Assembly: GCA_964486335.1 (NCBI GenBank) | Contig: CAZAMB010000010.1 | Location: forward strand, 124,001 to 188,000 | Direction: 5' to 3' | From: CAZAMB01 sp964486335 | Lineage (GTDB): Bacteria > Planctomycetota > Phycisphaerae > UBA1845 | DNA: 64,000 nucleotides | Notes under the pieces: model-generated | Database searches by the model: none | What the model saw: the letters and a program-made list of their open reading frames with translations, nothing else | What the model was told of the DNA's origin: nothing | In this document: positions 35,829-44,423 of the stretch, piece after piece | Numbering within the stretch: the stretch's first letter is position 1 | How the letters are laid out: every line of letters begins with the position of its first letter | Position numbers and translations under genes: made by a program

Positions 35829-36839
35829 ATGCTCCTGAAACTGCTTTCACTGAAAAGGGCGCCTCGCCGGGAATCCGCAGCCGCCGCCGCGACATCGTCG
35901 CCAAGAGCGCCCTTTCAGCCCGCTCCTCTTGCCTCGCCCAACAGCGATCCGCTCAAGCGACTTGTGCAACAGGGCCGCTACAACGTGGTCATTCGCGAGC
36001 AGAACCAATACAAGAACCACGCTGAACTGCCGTCCGTCATCGACGAAGTCTATCGTGAACTCGAACAACGCATGGCACTCGTCCCTAACGGTACCGTTTC
36101 GATTGCCCAAACGCTGGCCTCACAGGCAGGAGACGCCGAAGAAGACATCGCCGTCGAAGCCTTCCTTCTCGACATCCATTGTGTGACCAACGCCCGCTAC
36201 CAGCATTTCGTTGATGCCGGCGGTTACGACATGCTCGAATATTGGCCCGAAGAAATCTGGCCGCATTTGATCGAACTCAAAGACTTGACCGGTCAGCCGG
36301 GTCCGCGCTTTTGGCGGCAGGGACGGCACGACGTGCAATTGTCCGATCACCCTGTGGTTGGTGTCAGTTGGTATGAAGCGCAGGCATTTGCCTTGTGGAT
36401 CGGCCAGCGCCTGCCAACCGAAGCCGAATGGCAAATGGCGGCATCGTGGCACCTCAACAGCTCGACCAATCTCGTCCGACGCTTCCCCTGGGGCGACGCA
36501 ATGGACAAGAAAAAATGCAACATCTGGGGATCGCGAATCGGTGAAACCGTCCCCGTGGCAACCTACCCAACCGGCGCCGCTCCCAATCATGTTCTGCAAC
36601 TGGTCGGCAACGTCTGGGAATGGACCGACAACGAATACACGGTCGCCGACGCCAGCGGTCGGCCGGTCGTCGGAGAAATGCCCATGCACGTTGTCCGCGG
36701 AGGGGCTTTCGACACTTATTTCGAGTTTCAATCAACCAGCCAGTTCCGTACCGGCCAGCTCGCGCTGTCGCGGACTCACAACACGGGGTTCCGCTGTGCG
36801 ATGAACCTGGCGGATGCGAGTTGGATCAATGGCGGCTGA
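35829..36839 (+). CDS. FGE/SUMF-type (formylglycine-generating enzyme-like) domain protein
   Basis: 336 residues, cytoplasmic (no signal peptide). The first 80 residues form a linker and a small helical part. From about residue 85 an FGE-sulfatase domain begins (MALVPNGTVSIAQTL), with AFLLDIHCVTNARYQHFVDA, the core SDHPVVGVSWYEAQAFALWI, GQRLPTEAEWQMAAS, FPWGDAMDKKKCN, LVGNVWEWTDNEY and VVRGGAFD. True FGE has a pair of catalytic cysteines late in the domain; that pattern is not obvious here, so it may be a binding or C-type-lectin-like scaffold and not an oxidase. It is preceded by GGAAGGAA and followed after 30 bases by the GTPase gene. FGE-like domains occur as partner modules in multi-gene NTPase systems. 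Confidence 0.86.
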   Translation: MLLKLLSLKRAPRRESAAAAATSSPRAPFQPAPLASPNSDPLKRLVQQGRYNVVIREQNQYKNHAELPSVIDEVYRELEQRMALVPNGTVSIAQTLASQAGDAEEDIAVEAFLLDIHCVTNARYQHFVDAGGYDMLEYWPEEIWPHLIELKDLTGQPGPRFWRQGRHDVQLSDHPVVGVSWYEAQAFALWIGQRLPTEAEWQMAASWHLNSSTNLVRRFPWGDAMDKKKCNIWGSRIGETVPVATYPTGAAPNHVLQLVGNVWEWTDNEYTVADASGRPVVGEMPMHVVRGGAFDTYFEFQSTSQFRTGQLALSRTHNTGFRCAMNLADASWINGG

Positions 36840-36869
36840 CAACACTGGACATTCCAGGGGGACAATGAA

Positions 36870-37772
36870 ATGGCGACCACGACTTATCCGCAGAACGTCA
36901 CGCTGCCGTGTCTGATCTGCGAACAGAAAAACTCGGCCGAGGCAATCGTCTGCAACACCTGCGGCGCGCCCATGGCCCTCATCCAGGAAGCCGTCGCCCA
37001 GGATCGCGACCCCTGCATCGTCACCGTCGTCGGCGACAGCAACGTCGGCAAGACCGTCTACCTCGGAATGCTGCTCGACATGCTCTCCAATCGCGCCGAC
37101 GATTTTGAAGCCATCCCCAAGGGAGCCTATTCGGTCAATCTCCAGCATTCCGTCGTCAGTCATTTGAGCATGCGCCAGTTTCCGCCCAAGACGGCCATGG
37201 AAGTCGATGATTGGCACTGGGCCTACTATCAGGTCAGCCAGCGACAAAAGCCGTCCAACATCTACGACCTCGTCATGCCCGACATGGCTGGCGAAGCAAT
37301 CGCTGCCGAAGTCGCCAATCCAAAAACCTTCAAGGTCATTCGATCGCTACTTGAGAAAAGTGCCGGGGCTGTCCTGCTCGTGGACGGAGCCTTGGCGGCG
37401 GCAGGTTCTCCGCAACCCGACTTTTTCGCATTGAAGTTAATGAGCTATCTCGACGGAGTCATCGCCACCCGACACGAGAAGAAGCTGACCACGCCGGTCG
37501 CGGTCGTTCTATCCAAAGGCGACTATTGTCCGGAAGTGTTCGACAATCCCAGAGCCTTTGCCCAAAGCAACCTTCATCGTTTGTGGAACATCTGCGAAAG
37601 CCGATTCGCCCATTACGAGTTCTTCGCCACCAGCGTCGTCGGCGCACTAGCGTACGGCTCTGACGAATCCGAGAACGTGGTGCCCTATCCGCTTCACATT
37701 GCCCCGAGGGGTGTGATTGAGCCTTTCGAGTGGGTGCTCTCCAAGCTCCAATCGGATCGAAAGCGACGGTAA
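36870..37772 (+). CDS. Zinc-ribbon P-loop GTPase (TRAFAC-type, double-GTPase-like) of the GAP1 system
   Basis: 300 residues. An N-terminal zinc ribbon has Cys at about 14, 17, 28 and 31 (CLICEQ then CNTCGAP). The G domain follows: P-loop GDSNVGKT at 55-62, switch II DMAG at 138-141, and a base-specificity loop VLSKGD near 213-218 in place of the usual NKxD. The N-terminus of the operon's next protein starts two bases after this stop. GTPases of this kind are encoded directly before GAP1-type proteins in the conflict/signalling systems described by Aravind and colleagues. I infer that GTP hydrolysis here is a regulatory switch. The ATG has AGGGGGA upstream. Confidence 0.84.
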   Translation: MATTTYPQNVTLPCLICEQKNSAEAIVCNTCGAPMALIQEAVAQDRDPCIVTVVGDSNVGKTVYLGMLLDMLSNRADDFEAIPKGAYSVNLQHSVVSHLSMRQFPPKTAMEVDDWHWAYYQVSQRQKPSNIYDLVMPDMAGEAIAAEVANPKTFKVIRSLLEKSAGAVLLVDGALAAAGSPQPDFFALKLMSYLDGVIATRHEKKLTTPVAVVLSKGDYCPEVFDNPRAFAQSNLHRLWNICESRFAHYEFFATSVVGALAYGSDESENVVPYPLHIAPRGVIEPFEWVLSKLQSDRKRR

Positions 37773-37773
37773 C

Positions 37774-39180
37774 ATGGCCGGTTCCGTGCTCGTCTGCGAT
37801 CAGGCGATCTTTACGTCCATCCGCAGTCCGATGGGCGAAGGATACCGCATTGTCGCCTCCAGCCGCGGACTCAAGACCGACGAAAAACAAACCATCACCC
37901 GACAGTCTCCATCACACGACGCTCTCTGCGACGCCGGTGAGGATTCGCATGCCGCGCAAGGCGCATCGTTCTATTCGCTTCCGTCCAAACGCCTGTGTGT
38001 CGCCCTGACGTGCAACGCCGGCGCCGAACACACGGCTCGCGGAGGGCAACGCGTATATACGCACAATGTCATCCTTTCCGCCGAAGACTTCGCTCGCTGC
38101 GACTACAACCCCTTCGTTGTTTGGCGTGCCATGAAAGCTGCCGGGTTGACGACCCCCCAACTTTCCCCACCCGCCACGCTTGCGACCATCGAGTTGCAGT
38201 TCGATTTGACATCGACTCCGGCGTTTGATGAACCGTTGCGCGACCTGTTAACCACCCCGCGCCGGTTGTGCGCCGCACGCTGTCTGCTCGAGTCCAAACC
38301 GGTCGCCGTGGACATCACCACCGGTTGGATTCCCTGGGCCGAAGCACTGCTGCTCGCTGTTCCCGGTCCGATGCGATCCAAGTGCTCCTTTAGTGCTGGA
38401 CTTCGCTTTTCCGTCGGGCGCGGCCACCGCTTTCAAATCTTTCGTGACGAAAAACGCGCGGCCGCCGGAAGGGCATCAGCCCAGGGAATCTGTTTCGTCA
38501 ACGCCGAATCGTCCGACGAAGTCGTGCCGTCGGCCTGGCTTTCGTTTGTGGAACGTCTCTGGTCGGGAGGCGAATTAGGGCGACTGACGAAACGCACATC
38601 TCGCACGTTTACAGACACGACAGTCGAAACGCGCGAACGCATTGGACGACTCTACGGCGTCATCGACGACCTGCCGCAAAGGGACACAGCCGCCGCCCTT
38701 GCCAGTGCGATGAGCACCTTTGCCGAGCCGGCGCGCGGCATCGAGGGTGACATCCAAGGCGAACTTCGTCATGCCGTTCAAGATCTGCTGTGCAGTCGGT
38801 TTGCGGATTCTCCCTTTGCCGAAACGATACCCCACTGGAACGCGATCATCACGCTTTGTCGCCGAGGCAGTGAAGCAGCGTCCTTTGCTCGTCCGCTGGT
38901 TGATACGGCATTGCGCGCCGCCATGCGCGACGATCCGATGACCGCCGCTGAAATCGCGCTCGATTGCACGCGGGATTTCCCAGCAGGCGAAATGAGGAAG
39001 TCATTGGAACCCTTGTTCGATCAGATTCTCGCCGCCTTGCGACCTGTCGCCGCGGAATCGACCGCGACTCCCAATGCACGGCTCGCCACCATCGTCAACC
39101 GCTGGTGCACCCTCCGACCGGCCTGCCCGATTGTCAGGGAACTGACCGATTCCTGCGCAGCGCTGCCCAACCACGCGTGA
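37774..39180 (+). CDS. GTPase-associated protein, GAP1-N-like
   Basis: 468 residues from the ATG at 37774, two bases after the GTPase stop (TAACATG), so translation is coupled. The N-terminus (VLVCDQAIFTSIRSPMGEGY, then RIVASSRGLKTDEKQTITRQ, SPSHDALCD) matches what I know of the GAP1-N domain. A middle region with a Cys/Trp pattern (FVVWRAMKAAG, AARCLLESKPVAVDIT, SWPLSF-like VVPSAWLSFVERLW) follows, then a helical C-terminus ending at GAP1-C-like sequence. There is no signal peptide or membrane segment. It is likely an effector, adaptor or regulator paired with the GTPase; no toxin motif is evident. Confidence is high for the family, low for a role. Confidence 0.8.
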   Translation: MAGSVLVCDQAIFTSIRSPMGEGYRIVASSRGLKTDEKQTITRQSPSHDALCDAGEDSHAAQGASFYSLPSKRLCVALTCNAGAEHTARGGQRVYTHNVILSAEDFARCDYNPFVVWRAMKAAGLTTPQLSPPATLATIELQFDLTSTPAFDEPLRDLLTTPRRLCAARCLLESKPVAVDITTGWIPWAEALLLAVPGPMRSKCSFSAGLRFSVGRGHRFQIFRDEKRAAAGRASAQGICFVNAESSDEVVPSAWLSFVERLWSGGELGRLTKRTSRTFTDTTVETRERIGRLYGVIDDLPQRDTAAALASAMSTFAEPARGIEGDIQGELRHAVQDLLCSRFADSPFAETIPHWNAIITLCRRGSEAASFARPLVDTALRAAMRDDPMTAAEIALDCTRDFPAGEMRKSLEPLFDQILAALRPVAAESTATPNARLATIVNRWCTLRPACPIVRELTDSCAALPNHA

Positions 39181-39300
39181 TTCATCTGCCTCCATCTGGC
39201 ATTCCATAAGACAATCACCTGTCTGTTCGTTAGAATGCCCCCCCGAAGTCGCAATAAGACTGATCGGGGTCACGCGACCCCAACACCCAATGAGGATGCC

Positions 39301-41091
39301 ATGAACGAACCACTCATCGAATGCGTTCCCAACATTAGCGAAGGCCGCGATGCCAACGTCATCCGACAAATCACGGACGTCGTCGAAACCGTGGACGGTG
39401 TCCGACTCCTCGACGTCGATCCCGGAAAGGCCACCAACCGAACGGTGATTACCTTTGTCGGACCGCCGGAAGCCGTCTGCGAATCTGCCGTGCGCCTCGC
39501 TCGTAAAGCAACCGAACTCATCGACATGACCCGCCACAATGGCGAACACCCTCGATTCGGAGCCCTCGACGTTTGTCCGCTCATTCCCGTGGCCAATATC
39601 TCAATGGATCAGACCGCCGAACACGCCCGAAAACTCGCCCAACGACTCGGCGACGAACTCGGCATGACCATCTATTGTTATGAGCACGCGGCCTCCTCGC
39701 CAAATCGTAAGAATCTAGCCCATGTGCGTTCCGGCGAGTATGAAGGACTTTCCGCGAAGTTAGCCCAGCCGGAGTGGAAGCCCGACTTCGGGCCTGCAAG
39801 ATTCAACCCGAAGTCCGGCGCAACCGCCGTCGGCGCCCGCGATTTTCTCGTCGCCTACAACGTCAATCTCAACACCACTTCGACGCGCCGAGCGAACGCC
39901 ATCGCCTTCGACATCCGCGAAAAAGGCCGACCGCGAACCCACGACGGCACGCCGACCGGCAAACCGGTTCTCGACGAAAACGGCCAAGCCGTCTGGGAGC
40001 CCGGCAGCCTCAAGGCCGTCAAAGCCATCGGCTGGTTCATCGAGGAATACGGCGTCGCTCAGATTTCCATCAACCTGACCAACCTTCAAGAGACACCGTT
40101 GCACGTCGCCTTCGACGAATGCTGCAAGAAAGCCGACGCCCGTGGCATTCGCGTCACCGGCTCCGAACTCGTCGGCCTCATGCCGCTCTCGTCGCTGCTC
40201 GACGCGGGCCGGTACTTTCTCAAGAAGCAGCAACGCTCCATCGGCGTCTCCGACCGCGAACTCATCAAGATCGCGGTCAAATCTCTCGGCCTCAACGATC
40301 TATATCCCTTCAACCCCGAGGAGAAGATCATCGAGTTTGCCATCGCCGCCCCTCGCCGACCGCATCCATCAGCTTTATCCGCTGAGTTGAGCCGCGACCG
40401 TGAGGGAGCGGGCGCCGCCCCTTGCCAGGAAAGCTCCGGTTCAGCACTTCTTTATCGCAAGCCCGCAAGACTCATCGACATGACCCTCCGCGACTTCGTC
40501 GAGGAAACCGCGTCCGAATCCCCCGCGCCCGGCGGCGGATCGGTCGCCGCGGCCGTCGGCGCAATGGGCGCCGGCCTCGCCACCATGGTCGCCAATCTCT
40601 CCTCGCACAAGCGCGGCTGGGACGATCGCTGGGAAGAGTTTTCCGACTGGGCCGAGAAAGGAAAGGCTTGCTACGTCGAACTTCTACGTCTCATCGACGA
40701 CGACACCGCCGCCTTCAACGCGGTCATGGCCGCCTTCGGCCTGCCGAAATCCAACGACGAGGAAAAAGCAGCTCGACACCGCGCCGTTCAGGACGCCACC
40801 CGCCGCGCCATCGAAGTTCCATTGCGAGTGATGGAGGTTGCGCTCGCATCGATGGAAGTCATCAAGGCCATGGCCGAACTTGGCAATCCCAATTCCGTCT
40901 CCGACGCCGGCGTCGCCGCACTCTGTGCCCGAACAGCCGTGCTCGGCGCGGAACTTAACGTCCGAATCAACGCCGCCTCTCTCAACGATGCCAGATTCGT
41001 GGAGTCTTCGCGGCGCAGCGCGGCTGAGATGGTCATAACGATAAAAGAGCGGGAATCTGAGATTCTCAACATCGTTAGCACCAAGTTATGA
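39301..41091 (+). CDS. ftcD: Bifunctional glutamate formiminotransferase / formiminotetrahydrofolate cyclodeaminase
   Basis: About 596 residues joining two histidine-degradation enzymes. The formiminotransferase half begins at the ATG at 39301 (MNEPLIECVPNISEGRD) and carries NGEHPRFGALDVCPLIPVAN, FGPARFNPKSGATAVGARDF and INLTNLQETPLHVAFDECCK. The cyclodeaminase half begins with TLRDFVEETASESPAPGGGS and ends with SLNDARFVESSRRSA. Together they transfer the formimino group to tetrahydrofolate and release ammonia, yielding 5,10-methenyl-THF and glutamate. The linker (about residues 355-385) is unusual: ALSAELSRDREGAGAAPCQE, covered by a separate entry. No other hut gene lies in the window. The operon membership is unclear; the GAP1 stop is 120 bases upstream. 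Confidence 0.92.
   Translation: MNEPLIECVPNISEGRDANVIRQITDVVETVDGVRLLDVDPGKATNRTVITFVGPPEAVCESAVRLARKATELIDMTRHNGEHPRFGALDVCPLIPVANISMDQTAEHARKLAQRLGDELGMTIYCYEHAASSPNRKNLAHVRSGEYEGLSAKLAQPEWKPDFGPARFNPKSGATAVGARDFLVAYNVNLNTTSTRRANAIAFDIREKGRPRTHDGTPTGKPVLDENGQAVWEPGSLKAVKAIGWFIEEYGVAQISINLTNLQETPLHVAFDECCKKADARGIRVTGSELVGLMPLSSLLDAGRYFLKKQQRSIGVSDRELIKIAVKSLGLNDLYPFNPEEKIIEFAIAAPRRPHPSALSAELSRDREGAGAAPCQESSGSALLYRKPARLIDMTLRDFVEETASESPAPGGGSVAAAVGAMGAGLATMVANLSSHKRGWDDRWEEFSDWAEKGKACYVELLRLIDDDTAAFNAVMAAFGLPKSNDEEKAARHRAVQDATRRAIEVPLRVMEVALASMEVIKAMAELGNPNSVSDAGVAALCARTAVLGAELNVRINAASLNDARFVESSRRSAAEMVITIKERESEILNIVSTKL
40389..40425 (+). repeat. Short GC-rich dispersed-repeat-like insert in the FtcD linker
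   Basis: The sequence from 40389 reads GAGCCGCGACCGTGAGGGAG (first 20 bases) and continues GC-rich. From memory this resembles a short sequence dispersed through many planctomycete genomes, which makes Ser-Arg-Asp-Arg-Glu-Gly in this frame. It sits exactly at the junction between the two enzymatic domains and keeps the frame. I saw no second copy in the window. Confidence 0.4.
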
Positions 41092-41215
41092 ACTCGGACG
41101 ATCTCGTTCCACGACTGGTTACCCTCTTGGATTGATGCCGGCTGTTCCAAAAGATGATTCCCGGTCATAATCCGCCGATTCCGGTGCGCGGAGTCCAGAG
41201 AGGGTATGTCGTAAC

Positions 41216-42514
41216 TTGTCCATTGGTTTTCAAACTTGGATCGCTCTGGCCGGGTTCATCGGCCTCATTTGGCTCGCTCGCGCCGTTGCAATCGAGTTCG
41301 CCCTGCGCCGCCGAATCGTGCTTCATTCCAAAAGCTACCCCGGTCCGCCGAAGCCCGCCCCACGCGTATCCATCGTCCTCGCCGCCCGCGACGAGGAACG
41401 AAACATCGAGGAATGCGTAACCACTCTTCTTGCTCAGGATTATTCGGATGTTGAGTTGATCGTCGTGGACGATCGCAGTTCCGATCGAACGCCCGTCATC
41501 CTCCAACGACTCGTTGAGCGGCATCCGGATCGGCTCCGTGTTCTCCGCGTCGAGTCACTCCCCGACGGTTGGTTTGGAAAGCACCACGCCGTCCACTTCG
41601 GCGTTGCCGCGAGCAACGGCGACTGGCTGCTCTTCACCGATGCCGACTGCCGCCAGACCTCGCCCAACACGCTTTCTATGGCTCTTCGCGAAGCGATGGA
41701 ACACGAAGCCGATTTTCTTTCGATCATTCCCACGCTCGAACCACAGACGATCTGGGACCGCTTTGTCCAGCCGGTCTGCACGGTCGTCTTGATGTCCTGG
41801 TTCCGGCCCGGAAGCGTCAACAACCCGGCCTCCAAGACCGCCTACGCCAACGGTGCGTTCATGCTCGTCAGCCGATCCTGCTACGACGCGATCGGTGGTC
41901 ACGCGGCCGTCCGAACGCGAATCAACGAGGACGTCCAGCTCGCCCGGCTCGCCAAGCAGCGCGGCCACCGACTTCGCGTTGTTGAAAACAGAGGACTTTA
42001 CGTTACCCGCATGTACGACAACCTGGCGGGATTGTTTCACGGCTGGAGTCGAATCTTTTTCGGAAGCTTCGAGCGCCCGCCCGCCGTCGTGGCCGCCCTG
42101 ACCATGATCTCCGTCAGCGTGGTCCTTCCGTGGGTTTTTCTGCTGATCGCGGCGATCGGCCGCTGGACCGCCCCACCGCCGAGCCAATCGGCTTGGACGT
42201 TGGCCTTTCTTGCCTGGTTTGGCGTCGTCGTTCTGGTCCAGGCGGTCACCGGCAGGCTGTTCGTTGCCGTGGGATTCGGCGCGAAGTGGTCATTGCTTTA
42301 CGCCGCCGGCGCTTTCGTCACCATGGCGATTCTATTGAATTCCCTGATAAAATCCCTCGGATGGACCCCCACAACCTGGCGAACAACGAATTATGCACGC
42401 GGGTTTTCGAGGCAGACCGGCGGACCCGAGTCCACCGGTGTTGCCACCCACGTCGAACGGATGTCAAGGCCGGTCGCCCAGGTCGAGGTCTCGCTTCCGA
42501 CCGCATCAGAATGA
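41216..42514 (+). CDS. Family 2 glycosyltransferase, HpnB-like, membrane-bound
   Basis: 432 residues starting at a TTG (41216) with an N-terminal membrane helix (WIALAGFIGLIWLARAVAIE). The GT-A domain follows: RVSIVLAARDEERNIEECVT, the VVDDRSSD nucleotide-binding motif, LLFTDADCR (DxD-like), and INEDVQLARLAKQRG, which carries the catalytic ED. GWSRIFFG stands where processive enzymes have QxxRW. Three or four helices close the protein (VVLPWVFLLIAAI, VVLVQAVTGRLFV, AAGAFVTMAILLNSLI). The overall plan matches HpnB-type and ceramide/sterol-type glycosyltransferases, which glycosylate lipids at the inner membrane. It follows ftcD by about 125 bases on the same strand; acceptor unknown. Confidence 0.83.
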   Translation: MSIGFQTWIALAGFIGLIWLARAVAIEFALRRRIVLHSKSYPGPPKPAPRVSIVLAARDEERNIEECVTTLLAQDYSDVELIVVDDRSSDRTPVILQRLVERHPDRLRVLRVESLPDGWFGKHHAVHFGVAASNGDWLLFTDADCRQTSPNTLSMALREAMEHEADFLSIIPTLEPQTIWDRFVQPVCTVVLMSWFRPGSVNNPASKTAYANGAFMLVSRSCYDAIGGHAAVRTRINEDVQLARLAKQRGHRLRVVENRGLYVTRMYDNLAGLFHGWSRIFFGSFERPPAVVAALTMISVSVVLPWVFLLIAAIGRWTAPPPSQSAWTLAFLAWFGVVVLVQAVTGRLFVAVGFGAKWSLLYAAGAFVTMAILLNSLIKSLGWTPTTWRTTNYARGFSRQTGGPESTGVATHVERMSRPVAQVEVSLPTASE

Positions 42515-42526
42515 GTTAGCCAGCCG

Positions 42527-43135
42527 ATGATCTCCACAACCGACGATGTCGCGCGGTCAAGAGACCCATCCCCAGACAAGAAGAATCAACCTTCGCCCCG
42601 TGCTTTCGTTGTCGGCGCGGGTCTCTGCTTTCAATTCGTAGGCGCCTGCATGTTTTTCGGCGCGCTCGCTGTGTGGCTGCTCATGTTGTGGTTGATCCCG
42701 CACCGAACGGACGCTCCGACCGAACCACCACCATTTTCCAACGCCGAACATCGAATCGAGATGCTCCTCACGCTCACGTTGCTTGCGTCACTCGTCGGCG
42801 GACTGCTCTATCTGGTTGTCGGCCTCGGCTTGCAGGGCGAGCGTCGCGAAAGTGGTGTCGTCGCCATGACTTCATCCGGGCTGATGACCGTGGTGTTTGT
42901 CGGCGCGGCCGGAGCGTTTGTCTACATGGCCGATACTATCCTGCTTGCGGGTATACCGATTCTCCTTGCATGTGTGAGCGTGATTCTTTTTCTTCTCGGC
43001 CGGCACAGCGCTGCCGTGTTGAAAAAGTACCCGCCGCCGCCCGATCTCAGCCGAGCTTCGCCCGAGTTTCTTGAGGAACTTCGACGGAACGAGGCCGATC
43101 GCCTCAAAGAATTTGACGATCCTCGCGGTCCTTGA
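42527..43135 (+). CDS. Four-helix membrane protein of unknown function
   Basis: 202 residues. A polar N-terminus (about 30 residues) precedes four hydrophobic segments: LCFQFVGACMFFGALAVWLL, LLTLTLLASLVGGLLYLVVG, GLMTVVFVGAAGAFVYMADT and IPILLACVSVILFLLGRH. A Pro-rich cytoplasmic tail of about 35 residues contains YPPPPDLSRASPEFLEEL. I do not recognise the family. The ATG lies 12 bases after the stop of the GT2 gene, so the two may be co-transcribed and the protein may help that enzyme or its lipid product, which is inference from position. Confidence 0.72.
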   Translation: MISTTDDVARSRDPSPDKKNQPSPRAFVVGAGLCFQFVGACMFFGALAVWLLMLWLIPHRTDAPTEPPPFSNAEHRIEMLLTLTLLASLVGGLLYLVVGLGLQGERRESGVVAMTSSGLMTVVFVGAAGAFVYMADTILLAGIPILLACVSVILFLLGRHSAAVLKKYPPPPDLSRASPEFLEELRRNEADRLKEFDDPRGP

Positions 43136-43229
43136 TTTTCCGACAAGTCGACCGCAACTGGCGACACGGAATCAAAAACCCTATAATCAGCGTTGATTGA
43201 TGCGCTGGTTATGGGAAGGACAAACGGTA

Positions 43230-44378
43230 ATGAAGCCAGGTCCATTGGTATCCGTCACCCTGTTTGTAGTCATTGGCACTCTTGGCGTTGCCTCCGCTGC
43301 TCCACCGGTTTGCGATCGCCTCGACCTGAAACACGCCGCGAAAGTTCACGACGCCATCGCCAGGGGAATCAGGTACTTGCTCAGCGTCCAGGGCGCTGAC
43401 GGCGCCTGGTCGGCCGGAGACAAGTCCAATCCCGCGATCACCGCGCTGGTCATCAAGGCCATCGCACAGGATCAGGATCACGGCCCCCGGCATCCAGCGG
43501 TGCAGCGCGGCCTGAAATACGTCCTGTCGTTCACGCAACCCGACGGCGGCATCTACGTACCTGCCGACGGACAAAACAATTATCACACCAGCGTGGCCTT
43601 AATGGCCCTGGCATCGATGAATGCGGCTGAGCTTTCCGAAACCGTAAGGTCGGCCCAGGAGTATCTCAAAAAACTCCAATGGGATGAAGGCGAAGGCTAC
43701 GAGGCCTCCCATCCCTGGTACGGCGGTCAGGGCTATGGTTCCGGCAAGCGCCCGGACCTTTCCAATACACAGATGATGGTGGAGGCTTTATACGAAAGCG
43801 GACTCCCGACCGACGACCCCGCGTACAAAAAGGCTCTGAAGTTTATTGAGCGATGCCAGATGCTCGGCGAAACCAACGATCAGCCATTTGCCAAGGGGGC
43901 CTCTGACGGCGGATTCGTTTACTCACCCGCCAACGAAGGCGAAAGCAAAGCCGGCACGGAGCCCACCGATCAGACCCCGCGGCTTCGCAGCTATGGGACC
44001 ATGACCTACGCCGGCTTCAAGAGCTTGCTCTACGCCAAAGTGGACAAGAACGATCCGAGGGTCAAGGCGGCGGTCGAGTGGATAGGCAAGTACTACACGC
44101 TCGACGCGAATCCCAACATGCCCGGCGAGCAGTCAAAGGAAGGGCTGTATTATTTCTATCATGTATTCGCGCGGGCTTTTCACGCTTATAAAGAGGAGTC
44201 AATCAGCGACGCCAAAGGCGTGCCGCACTGCTGGCGAGCCGAACTTTGCGAAAAATTGGTCGCCCTCCAGCGTCCGGACGGAAGCTGGTACAATTCCACG
44301 CCGCGATGGATGGAAGGCAATCCCCATTTGGTGACGGCCTACGCGATTCTCGCACTGCAAACAGCGCTGCCCGATTGA
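43230..44378 (+). CDS. Secreted alpha/alpha-toroid protein, prenyltransferase/squalene-oxidase repeat-like
   Basis: About 382 residues from the ATG at 43230 (GGAAGGA nine bases upstream; a second start at 43197 adds 11). The signal peptide (MKPGPLVSVTLFVVIGTLGV, cleavage near ASA) is followed by repeats of the terpene-cyclase type: IRYLLSVQGADGAWSAGD, LKYVLSFTQPDGGIYVPAD, ALMALASMNAAELSE, GYGSGKRPDLSNTQMMVEAL and CEKLVALQRPDGSWYNST near the end. The Q-x-x-D-G-x-W pattern is diagnostic of this fold. The DxDD acid motif of squalene-hopene cyclase is not seen, so catalysis is doubtful; such proteins in planctomycetes are often exported and of unknown role. Confidence 0.8.
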   Translation: MKPGPLVSVTLFVVIGTLGVASAAPPVCDRLDLKHAAKVHDAIARGIRYLLSVQGADGAWSAGDKSNPAITALVIKAIAQDQDHGPRHPAVQRGLKYVLSFTQPDGGIYVPADGQNNYHTSVALMALASMNAAELSETVRSAQEYLKKLQWDEGEGYEASHPWYGGQGYGSGKRPDLSNTQMMVEALYESGLPTDDPAYKKALKFIERCQMLGETNDQPFAKGASDGGFVYSPANEGESKAGTEPTDQTPRLRSYGTMTYAGFKSLLYAKVDKNDPRVKAAVEWIGKYYTLDANPNMPGEQSKEGLYYFYHVFARAFHAYKEESISDAKGVPHCWRAELCEKLVALQRPDGSWYNSTPRWMEGNPHLVTAYAILALQTALPD

Positions 44379-44423
44379 CGACACGGGCGATTCCGTTGTT
44401 CGATGGAACGCCCCGAGAGAAAC

